A stretch of 64,000 nt of DNA from Emiliania huxleyi CCMP1516. Lineage: Eukaryota > Haptophyta > Isochrysidales > Noelaerhabdaceae. Shown in pieces: positions 28,989 to 39,700 of the stretch. The position numbers and the translations under genes were made by a program. The DNA is taken from NCBI RefSeq assembly GCF_000372725.1, contig NW_005199601.1:458168-522167 (forward strand), read 5' to 3'. The first letter of the stretch is position 1; every line of letters starts with the position of its first letter. The notes beneath the pieces are model-generated. The model did not search any database and was not told the DNA's origin. It worked only from the letters and a program-made list of their open reading frames with translations.

Positions 28989-31655
28989 ATGACGGTCCCA
29001 CCCACCTCGACGCGCAGCGCCATGGGCGTGATCTTGGTGTCGTGTGGCTCTGTGGCGACTTCGCCCGCAAGGCAGCTGATCGACAGTGGTAATACAAGGT
29101 GGCCGTCGTGTCCACACTTTTGCCCGGACTCGTTCATCGGCGACGGCTACTGCGACCAGACCTGCAATTCGGCAGCATGCCTCTACGATGGCGGCGACTG
29201 CGGACATGACGGCGGGTTCGAGCCGTACACGTGCTCTGGGTGCACTGCTCTCGGCTACGTCTGGTGCCCAGGGGCGGCGCTTTGCTACGCCCAGCCCTCC
29301 GTCTCGCGACCAGGCGACAGCGACATGTGCCCCTACTCTGCGTGGGTCAACAGCAGTGGCTGTGACAGCAAGTACGAGTCCATCTCAGACCCTCTGTACG
29401 AGCCCAACCAGTGGGCGTATGACTTGATCAACGTGGAGCCGGTGTGGGCCTCGGGCGTCACCGGCGCGGGCGTCACTATCAATATCGTCGATCTCGGGCC
29501 AGACCACACGCACCCGGACTTTGAGTACAAGTACGACTCGGAGGCATCTTGCCCACGGTCGGAGATCAACATTGACAACCACGGCACAACGTGCGCAGCA
29601 ATCGCGTTGGCCTCGGCAAACAACGAGTGCTCCCGCGGGGTCGCGTACGACGCGAACCTCTCCAAGTGCTCCTTCCGTGAGAATTCGCTCGAGGAGATGA
29701 TGTCGCTGCACTCACCATACGCACTCGAGACCAATATGATCTCGTCCAACTCTTGGGGCGTAGTTCCATGCTCCGAACTGGACGTCGAACGACGATCGCG
29801 GTTTCGGAGACTGCAGACGTGCCCCTTCGCGCCGGTAGCAGTCGTCGGCACCAGCCCATGCGACAGCTGCACCGACTCCTGGTTGCCTGGCTCATGCGAC
29901 TCCACCATCCTGGAGTACTGCACGAACCCCTACAACTACGAGGCGGACGAAGAGTGCGCAGAATGGACGCATCTGTGGACGGAGTGCAGCTTCCAGCACC
30001 TAAACCCTCTTCAAGTCACCTACTTCATGCGGGGTGTGCACTCGGGCCGGAGCGGCCTTGGCATTGTCTACGTCTTTGCGGCTGGCAATGGCCACGGAGA
30101 AGGCGACGATGTCAACCACCAGCTTTTCCAGCATGATCGATTCACCATCTCCGTCGGGGCGACCGACAAGCGCGGCCGCCACAGCTACTACTCGACCACG
30201 GGCGCCTCGCTCTTTATCAGCGCTCCGGGTGGCGACGCCGGCGACCACACAAATTCGTGGTTCGTCGCGAGCAACGGCGGTGGCTGCGCAGCACAAAGCC
30301 AAGGGACGTCGTACGCGTGCCCAGTCGTGTCCGGCGTCGTGGCGCTCATGCTCGAGGCGGCGCCGCACCTCACGCACCGCGACGTGCAGGGCGTGCTCGC
30401 GGAGACGTCCTACGTGACAGACCCCGACGACGAGGGCTGGACCACCAACGCGGCAGGCTACCACCACAACGTCAAGTTTGGATTTGGGATGGTGGATGCC
30501 AACGCCGCAGTGATGGCGGCGCGATCGTGGACAAAGTGGACAGAGGAGTCGCTCGTCAAAGCGCACGGGCTGGGCGAGTTTCGGCTTCCCGTCACGACCG
30601 AAGGGTGCGTTTGCAGGCAGGCGTGGGTCCACCACCCGCATGACCCGGTGAGCAACTTCTGCGGCAACCCTGGTGGGGATGCTCGAGAGTGGTGCTTTGT
30701 GACTGATCCGACTTGCCAGGGAGCCACTTGGGGCTACTGCGCCGACGCGGCACCTCTCCCAGTCGTCGTTCCCCACGACGGCACCACGCTGGCCCGCACG
30801 GTGGAGGTTGACGCCCCGAGCCCCGACTTCTTCACCGAGTGGGTGGAGGTATATCTCTTCCTCGACCACACCTCGCGGGGCGACCTTCAGGTTGAGCTCA
30901 CGTCACCATCCGGCACCCGCTCGGTCTTGATGCCGGGCCCGCGCCCGGAGGATGAGAACCCCGCGCCACTCGAGTGCTCCCCCGCAACCGACACGTGCTC
31001 GACTCGGAACGACGGCGTCTGCGACAACCCCAGCACCTGCGCCTGCGACTACAACGATTGCGAGGAGGCCGGGTGGATTGGAGCAGGTGGGGCCGGCCCA
31101 TCGCTCCGCCACCCGACCTTCAACTGGAAGATGACGACGGTGCGGGCTTGGGGAGAGGTCCCAGACGGCACGTGGACGCTGAGCGTGACCGACACCAAGC
31201 CAGACTCGGTGGCCGGTCTGACTTCACACCTGTACAGCTGGGACTTGTTCATCTACGGGCACTACCCCCCGCCTTCGTCGCCTTCTACGCCGCCGAAATC
31301 GCCATCTGTGTCGCCGTCGACTCACTACCTCCCGCCGCAGTCGCCTTCTACGCCGCCGTCGCCGCCACCCTCAGCGTCTCCCTCGCCGCCACCCTCGGCG
31401 TCGCCCTCGCCATCGTCAGCTTCAAAGGTCGAAGTAGAACCGAAGCCGAGGTCAACCTATCCTGCCAGCGATGGCTCCCCTGTGGTCGCTATAGCCGCAG
31501 CCGTGGCTAGCTTGGGCGTGGGGGCCTCCCTCCTCGGCGTTGGCTACTGCATCTACTCCAAGAAGGCGGGACGCCGCCGCGCTCGAGTCTCAGCGGTGGT
31601 CAAGATGGAGCAAGGAGGCGCGCCGGCGAGTAAAGTACTCACGGAGCGAACTTGA
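28989..31655 (+). CDS. kexin/furin-like subtilase with Notch (LNR) module, P domain and membrane anchor
   Basis: A Ca-dependent serine protease that would cut proproteins in the secretory route or at the surface; 888 residues without introns. Order: LNR module (CPHFCPDSFIGDGYC...CLYDGGDC); subtilase domain with Asp in NIVDLGPDHTHPDF (residue 168), His in NHGTTCAA (198), oxyanion Asn in AAGNGHGEGDD (367) and Ser in GTSYACPVVSG (441); a kringle/fibronectin-II-like Cys module (CGNPGGDAREWCF); a P domain (GDLQVELTSPSGTRSVLM ... GTWTLSVTDTK) split by a Cys-rich insert; a Pro/Ser stalk; a transmembrane helix (VASLGVGASLLGVGYCIY); and a short basic tail. The triad is complete. No clear signal peptide follows the first ATG, so an upstream exon may be missing. 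Confidence 0.9.
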   Translation: MTVPPTSTRSAMGVILVSCGSVATSPARQLIDSGNTRWPSCPHFCPDSFIGDGYCDQTCNSAACLYDGGDCGHDGGFEPYTCSGCTALGYVWCPGAALCYAQPSVSRPGDSDMCPYSAWVNSSGCDSKYESISDPLYEPNQWAYDLINVEPVWASGVTGAGVTINIVDLGPDHTHPDFEYKYDSEASCPRSEINIDNHGTTCAAIALASANNECSRGVAYDANLSKCSFRENSLEEMMSLHSPYALETNMISSNSWGVVPCSELDVERRSRFRRLQTCPFAPVAVVGTSPCDSCTDSWLPGSCDSTILEYCTNPYNYEADEECAEWTHLWTECSFQHLNPLQVTYFMRGVHSGRSGLGIVYVFAAGNGHGEGDDVNHQLFQHDRFTISVGATDKRGRHSYYSTTGASLFISAPGGDAGDHTNSWFVASNGGGCAAQSQGTSYACPVVSGVVALMLEAAPHLTHRDVQGVLAETSYVTDPDDEGWTTNAAGYHHNVKFGFGMVDANAAVMAARSWTKWTEESLVKAHGLGEFRLPVTTEGCVCRQAWVHHPHDPVSNFCGNPGGDAREWCFVTDPTCQGATWGYCADAAPLPVVVPHDGTTLARTVEVDAPSPDFFTEWVEVYLFLDHTSRGDLQVELTSPSGTRSVLMPGPRPEDENPAPLECSPATDTCSTRNDGVCDNPSTCACDYNDCEEAGWIGAGGAGPSLRHPTFNWKMTTVRAWGEVPDGTWTLSVTDTKPDSVAGLTSHLYSWDLFIYGHYPPPSSPSTPPKSPSVSPSTHYLPPQSPSTPPSPPPSASPSPPPSASPSPSSASKVEVEPKPRSTYPASDGSPVVAIAAAVASLGVGASLLGVGYCIYSKKAGRRRARVSAVVKMEQGGAPASKVLTERT

Positions 31656-32102
<447 letters not shown>

Positions 32103-32530
32103 AGTCTCGTGTCGACCAGTAGCTCAACTTGTTTGCACCGCACGCTGCGGTTCAAGGTGTACTTACACCAACGACTTTGAGAGGCTGAGCTCGACCACTG
32201 AATATCTGCGGACTCAGGGCCGGTGCTTTGACGCAGTACAGTGAGCTTCGAGGTAGTATGAACTCAGGACGGCCCCCCGAGAGCGCCTCTTCGACGCCCA
32301 CGGGTCCCAGGGGGTCGGAGGGGCTGCGAGAGGGCCTTGGCTATTTTTTGTTTGAATTCTGGAGGCCGTTCAAACATGTAACGTGCGTTCCACGTGCCCG
32401 TCCCCAGCAAGGACAACATGCTAGCCCAGCAGGCCGCTCCCACCGCCGCCCGCGGCGGAGGCAAGGCGGCAAAGGGTGGCAAGGGCGGCGGCAAGGGCGG
32501 TGGCAAGGGTTGTGGCCGTGTGGCGCACCA

Positions 32531-33000
32531 GACCCACTTTGCGCCGCCGCCCTCAACGCCCGATACTCGGTTGAGCCGGCGGAGCGACGGCGGCAGAGTT
32601 GCGGCCGCCGGCGACACCTTTCACACGGCGTCGAGCGCCGTAGAGACGGCCTCGAGAGCCGCCACCAGGTGTGCCACGACCGCGGTTGCGAGGCTCGTGG
32701 CGATGGATGCGCCAGACCCGCTTGCGCCGCCGCCCTCAACGCCCGATACTCGGTCAGAGCCGGCGGGGCGACGGCGGCGGAGTTGCGGCCGCTGGCGAGT
32801 CCGACCTCACACGGCGTCGAGCGCCGTAGAGACGGCCCCGAGAGCCGCCGCCAGGTGTGCCACGACCGCCTCTGCGAGGCTCGTGGCGATGGATGCGTCA
32901 GACCCGCTTTGCGCCGCCGCCCAACGCCCGATACTCGATCAGAGCCGGCGGAGCGACGGCGGCGGCGGAGTTGCGGCCGCCGGCGACCTTCCCCTCGACC
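32531..33000 (+). repeat. tandem repeat, unit about 183 bp, three copies
   Basis: Units start near 32531, 32714 and 32901. Each holds CCCGATACTCGG, a GACGGCGGC block, GTCGAGCGCCGTAGAGACGG and GGCTCGTGGCGATGGATGCG. Just upstream, an ATG at 32418 opens a short Gly/Lys-rich peptide (GGKGGGKGGGKG), so the array could be exon and intron duplications within a gene. I cannot identify a product. Confidence 0.75.
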
Positions 33001-33800
33001 ACACCGCCGACCCGTCGACAAGCACACGCGGACTGCCATCGAGAAGAAGGAGAAGGATGGCGGCGCATCCGGAGCCCGCGGGCGCGGCGTGGGCGGGCGC
33101 GGGCGCGGGCGGACGCGCGGGACCCCGCCAGCGGAGGCGGCAATTCCTCTGGATGCTCTGCAGGCGGCGCGCGGAGCGCCCCTCGCCGGTCTCCCGCACG
33201 CTCCTGTAGTCCTGAGGGCCGAGAGGGCCGAGAGGCGGGGTCGGTGACCCGGGGGCATGGGCGGTGCGGCCCGCGCCGCGCGCGGGCGCGTAGCAGCCCG
33301 TGAGTGCCGAGATCGGGTCCGTACTTCGACGTAGTAATGGCATGGGCCCCCGGGGGCCCATCCACCTACAGCAGCGGCGAAGTGAGCGTGTTTGTGGTGT
33401 TGGTGTGGCGTCTGAGCTTGGACCTGTGACGAAAGCCGGTTACCACTGATGGATTCCCACCCGAATAACACACAGTGAGCGCCCCAGCGCTTCACTACGC
33501 CCTCCGCGCGAAATCGCTAGTGGTGCTTTGTGGTAGACATTGTACTTTCAAAAGCGCCCGTCCTTTGCTTTTTAGCCGCCGAAATTTAGCTTGCTGTTTT
33601 TCTTTATAGGCGTCTGCAACTTCCAAACTGCGCATTCTTGTATTATCGTCGAGTAGTACAGGTATTCCGTGGGGGCGGTGTGTATTCTCGTAACATGTGC
33701 GTATTCTCGTATCACAAACACAACAAACACATTGCTAAAAATCTCTCTCTCGTATCACTGGCTCCGAGTAGAAAAAGTGAAAGAAAATATGGTACACTAG
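33001..33800. other. no supported gene
   Basis: Contains a GGGCGCGGGCGG run and, at 33731-33751, the motif ATTGCTAAAAATCTCTC. No family features in any frame. Confidence 0.4.
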
Positions 33801-33902
33801 CCCGTAACCCGATCCCGATCATCCGGCCCGCTGGGTGCGCTTCTGAGCTCCCCGGCCCTGGATGTGAGGTTACCGACTGCACTCCAAGTGCTCCAAGTGC
33901 AC
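33801..33902 (+). repeat. direct repeat, copy 1 of about 100 bp
   Basis: Matches 34067-34168 over the whole length (CCCGTAACCCGAT ... CATCCGGCCCGCTGGGTGCG ... CTCCAAGTGCTCCAAGTGCA), with a handful of differences; a partial copy is at 20426-20476. Confidence 0.85.
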
Positions 33903-34066
33903 TCGTGTCTGGTGTTTACTAGCTCCGAGTAGAGGGGGCGTTCCGCCGCTAGAGGGGACACCCAAAGCGCAGAACCAACCCTCGGAGACCTATGTTTACT
34001 TTACGGCCCTTTACTTTACGGCCCTTTCCCTGCGAACGCGCACCCCCCCCAGGGCTAGGGCTCTCT

Positions 34067-34168
34067 GGCCGTAACCCGATATCGATCATCCGGCCCGCTG
34101 GGTGCGCTTCTTAGCTCCCCGGCCCTGGATGTGAGGTTGATGACTGCACTCCAAGTGCTCCAAGTGCA
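34067..34168 (+). repeat. direct repeat, copy 2 of about 100 bp
   Basis: See the copy at 33801-33902. The spacing is about 266 bp. Confidence 0.85.
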
Positions 34169-34387
34169 GAGGCCGGAACCCGGAAGCCCACCGAGTTTCT
34201 CTACTCGCGCTTCGACGCTCCAAAGATCGAGCCCGCGTCGGCAGACGCCGCCAGGAGCACCACGGGCGCACTTGACGCGTCATCCGTCGAGCGCGTCGCC
34301 GAACCCCCTGCCGAGTTGGATCGGCGCCCCCTGGGCGGTGTTTTTCTTTTCTTCGCTACATATATATGTATAGAGGTCCCCTCGCAG

Positions 34388-34438
<51 letters not shown>

Positions 34439-34474
34439 CTCGCCGCCTCCTCCGCTGCGCCCTCGCCAAGTGAG

Positions 34475-35347
34475 ATGGCCGCTGCGACAACATCCAGAAA
34501 ATGCCACGGTGCCCTGCGGCGTCTCCTCTGCGGCGCCGCGTGCCTCGCCTCGGCGGTGCCCGCTCGCAGATCGCCTCCCCGCCGCTGCCACGTGCCTCCA
34601 GAGAGCCACCGCGTGCTTGTGACGCGAGAAGGCTCGCGAACGATCCTCGTGGGCGATGTCCACGGCTGCCTTGATGAGCTCAAGTCGCTCCTCCAGGCGT
34701 GCGGCTTCGATGCCAGCACCGATCATGTCGTCCTGGTCGGCGATCTCGTCAACAAGGGCCCGCATTCAGCCGAGACTGTCGCCTATGCGCGCGAGAGCGG
34801 CTTCGCCTGCGTCCGCGGCAACCACGACGATGCGGCCCTCTTTGCCCACGAGGCGAGGACCGAGGCCGGCGCTCGAGGCAGCGACTCGAAGTACAGCGAG
34901 CTCAAGTACGCTTGGGTCGACGCGCTCGGCGAGGCGGATCTGGCCTTCTTGCGAGAGCTGCCGCACACGCTCCGCCTCGAGCGAGAGGAGGTCCTCGTCG
35001 TGCACGCCGGCGTGGTCCCAGGCGTGCCCTTGGCGGAACAGCGGGCCGAGGACATGACTACGATGCGAAACTTGGTGCGCGCGGACGGCGGAGGGTGGTG
35101 GGCGGCTGCCAGCGCCTCTGCTGGCGTCGCGTGGGCAGAAGAGTGGCGGCCAGAGCCGACAGTCGTTGCTGGCGTGCGGCACGTCGTTTTTGGGCACGAC
35201 GCCAAGCGGCGCCTCCAGAGGCACGAGCACGCGACGGGCCTGGACACGGGATGCTGCTACGGCGGCGAGCTCACGGCGCTGGTGCTGCCCGAGTGGCGCC
35301 TCGTGGCGGTGGACGCGGGAAGGGAGTACACAGTGCCCGGCGGGTGA
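34475..35347 (+). CDS. ApaH-like metallophosphatase (ALPH)
   Basis: A calcineurin-type phosphatase related to symmetric diadenosine-tetraphosphate hydrolase; eukaryotic relatives include mRNA-decapping enzymes. 290 residues, intronless. All metal motifs are visible: GDVHGC (D and H), GDLVNKGP, GNHDDAAL, a His in VVHAGVVPG and another in FGHDA, then GLDTGCCYGGELTAL, typical of the ApaH side of the family. The N-terminus (CGAACLASAVPARR) could be a targeting sequence. The start is the first ATG after a CGCTCGCGC minisatellite (about 34385-34440); an upstream in-frame extension would only translate that repeat. The actual substrate is not shown. Confidence 0.88.
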   Translation: MAAATTSRKCHGALRRLLCGAACLASAVPARRSPPRRCHVPPESHRVLVTREGSRTILVGDVHGCLDELKSLLQACGFDASTDHVVLVGDLVNKGPHSAETVAYARESGFACVRGNHDDAALFAHEARTEAGARGSDSKYSELKYAWVDALGEADLAFLRELPHTLRLEREEVLVVHAGVVPGVPLAEQRAEDMTTMRNLVRADGGGWWAAASASAGVAWAEEWRPEPTVVAGVRHVVFGHDAKRRLQRHEHATGLDTGCCYGGELTALVLPEWRLVAVDAGREYTVPGG

Positions 35348-35950
35348 TTTATCGCAAAAAGGTCTAAAGGAACGGGGCGCCTGCAGTCGGGGCGCCTGCT
35401 CTCTTGTTTATAAGTGTGCGGTATGTGGGCCGACTACACGGTGAGCCATACCTAGCCATACGGACCTTGCAGTAGACCTTTTGCTTTTCCTTCTAAGCAG
35501 GGCTACACAATGACCCTATAGTGTGGGGGTGTTCCTGGCGAGTTGTGATGAGTAGAATTAGACTAGCCAATACTATTTTGAAGTTCATATATGAAAATAC
35601 CAACTTGCCTATGTGCACGTCTCCGCGGCGGCGGCCCGGAGGACTAGTTGCAAATACGCGGGTGGTGTGATAATGACCACTTTTGATTTTTTTTGTCGGT
35701 GTTGCTCCCAGCGCCCTCGCCCGCGCTCCCTGAGGCCATGGCGGGTGCTACTAGTGTGGGGGCTACCTGGATACCGCGAGAGCGACCCAACTCGTCGACA
35801 TCGTCCGATGATTGTGCCTCTGACCGCCACCGTTCCCGGGCTGTCTAATGGGATGGAAAGGAAGGCTGGGCGATGAGCGTCGTGCCACCTGACCCGAGAC
35901 GGGTCGCAGGCGTCGTACAGAGCGCGTCGAGACCGTGTTACCCACACTAA
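35348..35950. other. no supported gene
   Basis: AT-richer 3' flank, then ordinary sequence without coding features. Confidence 0.4.
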
Positions 35951-35951
35951 G

Positions 35952-36323
35952 CGCGGAGTAGGATGTGTCGCTCGCAATCGGCGCTGCTTCTTCGTCGTCG
36001 ACCGCTACTACGCCTCAGCCGTCAGCCGAGAGCAGAGCAACTACCGAGAGGGAACCAAAGCGGTGTGGCAGCGCCACGCCGCCAACTACAACAAGTGGGT
36101 CGACGCGCTGCTTCCACCCACCGCGCTCGTCGAGGATCCAGAGAGCCCCGAGCCGCCCAAGAGCTCGCACTTCTCCGGCGCGGGCGGCGCCGAGGCCGAC
36201 GGCGCCGAGGGCAAGGCGGCGCCTCCGGCGGCGTTCAATGTGCAGCGTGCAGTGCTCGAGGTTCTGCTCAGCATCCCTGCGCTCTTCCACAGGCAGGACC
36301 CCACGCGCGCGCACCGACCCCAG
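35952..36323 (+). CDS. hypothetical exon
   Basis: An open stretch reading CFFVVDRYYASAVSREQSNY and WQRHAANYNKWVDALLPP, then an Ala/Glu/Pro-rich part and FNVQRAVLEVLLSIPALF. It ends at a possible donor (CAG then GTATGG at 36324). A hydrophobic tail in another frame (LAFALAWSIDALIYFA, up to about 36459) may be the next exon. I see no start codon and recognise no family. It may be part of a larger or decayed gene. Confidence 0.3.
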
Positions 36324-36479
36324 GTATGGCCGAGATCCTGCCCAAGTATGGCGAAATGCTCGACGTGCGCGGCTGCATCAATGGCCACCTCATCTGGCTC
36401 ACCTCCCGCTGGCGTTCGCGCTGGCGTGGAGCATCGACGCGCTCATCTACTTTGCGTAGTTAGTCGTGTCTAAATTAGG

Positions 36480-36700
36480 GGCTATAGAAACAAAACGTTC
36501 GCGCCGCAGGCGGAGATATGCAGGGAGAGAGACAGGCAGGGAGAGAGACAGGTAGGGAGAAGTGGAGGGACAAAAAACGTCTCGGCTCTCGCCTGTGGCG
36601 CCACAGGCGCAGACAGGGAGGCCACAGGCGCAGACAGGGAGGGTGAAGGGGAGGGGACAAAACACTCGCGACCGCAGGCGCAGACAGGCAGGGAGGACGG
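36480..36700. repeat. purine-rich minisatellite
   Basis: Repeats of GGGAGAGAGACAGGCA and GCGCAGACAGGGAGG lie 3' of the receptor gene. Confidence 0.7.
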
Positions 36701-36771
36701 GGAGGGCAGAATTCGCTTCGCAGTGCTAGCTAGTGAACATGCGTGGACGTGGTGGTGCGAGATGGTGGTGG

Positions 36772-39700
36772 TCAGACGATCTGGCTCATCTGGGCGGAGC
36801 CGCGGGGCTGCGTCGTTCGAGCGAGGGCGGTGACGCGGCGAACGCGCGACTGAGCCGTCTGCTTGGTCGCGCCGAGCGCCTGTGCGAGGAGGGCGATCGA
36901 CGCCTGCCGGTGCGGTTCCGCGTGGCAGCCGACGGCGAGGTCGTTGTACAGCCCATCGGAGATCAGGTCGCGCGGCGTCACCTCGAAAAAGTGGGCAAAG
37001 ATGCAGCCGCCGCGGACGGCATCATTCTCGTGCGCCATGACGATCGGCAGCCTGGCCTCGCGCGCGGCGCGCACCTGCTCTGCGAGCGCCTCGGCGCCGT
37101 CGCCGGCCCACGTCGATTTCTTCAGGTAGAGCAGCATGTGGGTCGCCTCGTCGCCGCCTCGGTCGCTCGCGCGCGGCGGCGAGGAGAGGCGCGAGGGTGT
37201 TGTGGCGGTGACGGAGATGCTGCCAGCCACGGCCGCCGCGACCGCATCGGCGAGATCTCGCGCCCCGTCGTTCAAAGTCGAGGCCCAAAGAACCACCGGC
37301 TTGGGGAAGGCGAGGTCGTCGGCTCGAAGCTCGCCCGGGATGCACAGGGGCAGCGCCTTCTCGTTCTCATATTTTGGCGTCTTCAGCAGCAGCGCCTCGG
37401 CGATGACCTTGAGCGAGACGTGCTGGAAGGCTTCGATCCGATGCCACACCACTATCGGCCAGCCGGCGTCAAAGATGGCGGCCCGCAGCTCCTCGGGGCA
37501 TTCGGCTCGCAGGTCGGCGAGCGTGCCCCCGCCCTTGTCCGGGTCTGCCTCGTGGACGAGCACGAGCGGCTTGCCCATCTCCAGCGCGGCGCGGATCTCT
37601 CGCAGGCAATTTGTCGAGCGTAGGTAGCCCCGCGAGAGGAAGCAGAGCACCACCTGCGAGCGACCAATGTACGCCTCCAGCTCTCCGATGTTCTTGAGAT
37701 CGTCGACATCGAGGAAGATCTCGCAGCCGGGCAGGAACTGCAGAAGCTCATTCTTGATGACGGCGACGGCGTCCTATAAGGGAGGAAGGCCAGGTCAGGT
37801 TTCTCCGAAAACTGGTGAGGCAAGGGAGTGGCAAACCTGCCCCGTGCTCCAGACGTGGCTGAGGAAGAGGTGCCACTCCTGGCCGTCGGCGAGGGTGATG
37901 CCGTCGCGCATCGGCTCGCGCTTCGAAGAGGCGAGCCGCATGGTCTTCGCCCTCGCGGCGCTGACCGCCGATACGAGGATGACGGCTAGCGAGATGGCGA
38001 GCATGACCGCGGTGAGGACGACGACAAAGGTGGTGGCGCTGCGCGAGGTCTTGTAGCCGACGAGATTGTAGCACATGCCTTCGTACATAGTGCTATCGCA
38101 GAGCTGCGGCGGCGAGGGGGCGGGTGATGTGAGGTTGCGCGGAGCTGTGAGAGAGGGACAGCGTGGGGCGCGGACCTGGATGACCACTCCCGACGCGAAG
38201 CAGCAGGTGAGGAGCAAGTTGGCGATGCACGCGAGGCAGAGGTCGTCGGAGCGCCGGTAGGGACGGGCGAGCGCTAACAGAGTGAGAAACGTGGCCGAAA
38301 TGATGGCGGCGACCACGGTGCGCAGCAGCTTGCGGGAGCCGTACTCCTGGTCGATGAAGAGCACCATCGAGGTGAGGAAGATCTTGCGGACCAGGTCGAG
38401 CACCTCCCAGAAGAGGAAGCCGGCAGAGTAGTCCCGCCAGAGGAAGCTCGTTGCGCGGGAGAGCGGCGTAGCGCGCTGCGCAGCCACTGCTGTGCGGACG
38501 CGGAGCAGCAGCGCCAAGAAGCCGAGCGGCACGAGGACAGGCCAGAGGGCGAAGAAGGCCCAAAAGTACGGCGCTAGTCCGCTAGTCTCGTCGTCCCACG
38601 TCGGGCCGGCGTCGCACGTGAGCGAGGGGTCGGCGAGCAGGTAGCTGATGCGCTGGCCTGTGGCGTCATCGTAGCCAAAGGACTCGCACAGCCTCGCGCT
38701 GAAGATGGAGCGCGAGACGGAGGGAAGCGCGAGGTAGAAGATGAAGATCGCCCAGTAAAGGAGGCGGCCGAGCAGCTGGTGGTCGAATGCCTGCTTGACG
38801 TTGAGGACCGCCGCCGCCGCCACAATGGCGAGCGACACGAAGGCGGCGGCGATGTACGGCCAGATGCCTGCGACGAGCAGCCGCGTGCTCATGGCTCCGA
38901 TGCAGCGGCCGGGGATGGGAACGCCAAACAGGTCCAGGCTAAACAGCTTGAGCACGTCGAGCCAGCGCGTGAAGTGCTCGTCGAGGCGGACGCCGTAGAC
39001 GACGCCGAGGATGCTGCTCACTTGGTAGAAGCTGACGAGGACCTTGAACTTGGGCTGCAGGCCGACCTCGGACTCGATGCGGGTGGCCCGCTGCCGGAGG
39101 CGGCGGGAGAGGGGGAGGTGGCGGAGCCCAGCGTAGGCGGCGGCGAGCACAGCGATGACGATGACAAAGAGGAGGAAGACGCTGACGGAGCGAGCCGTCG
39201 AGGGGCAGGCGACGCAGCGCCCCTCGGCAGAGCTAAAGTAGTCCGAGTCCGCGACGCAGACCTCGCAGAGCGGGCCGGTGTGGCCGGCGGTGCAGTACGG
39301 GTCGTCATCTCCGTCGGTGAGGTGGAGGCGGCGGGAGGGCTGGCCGGAGCCACCAGAGCACGTCTCTGAGTCACAGCGGTGAAGCTCCGAGGTGGCGATG
39401 GAGGCGCGCCAGTAGCCGACGTCCACGCCGAGGGACGCGAGAGCGGTACCGGCGCTGCAGTTGGCGTTGAGTGGGCACGGCTTGCAGTGCTCGGTTGGGT
39501 TCTGGAAGACGTCATCCGCGAGGGCGCTCGCGTCCTTCAAGTAGAAGTCGTTTTTGCAGATGGAGCAGGTGACATCGCCGCTCTTAGAGCTGAGGGGGTG
39601 GGGGCAGGGAGTGCACTGTGAGAGGCCGTCGCTCGCCGCGTAGGTGCCCGCCTCGCACTCCTCGCAAGCGGTGGTGGAGGCTGCGAAGTTGCCTTTCGGG

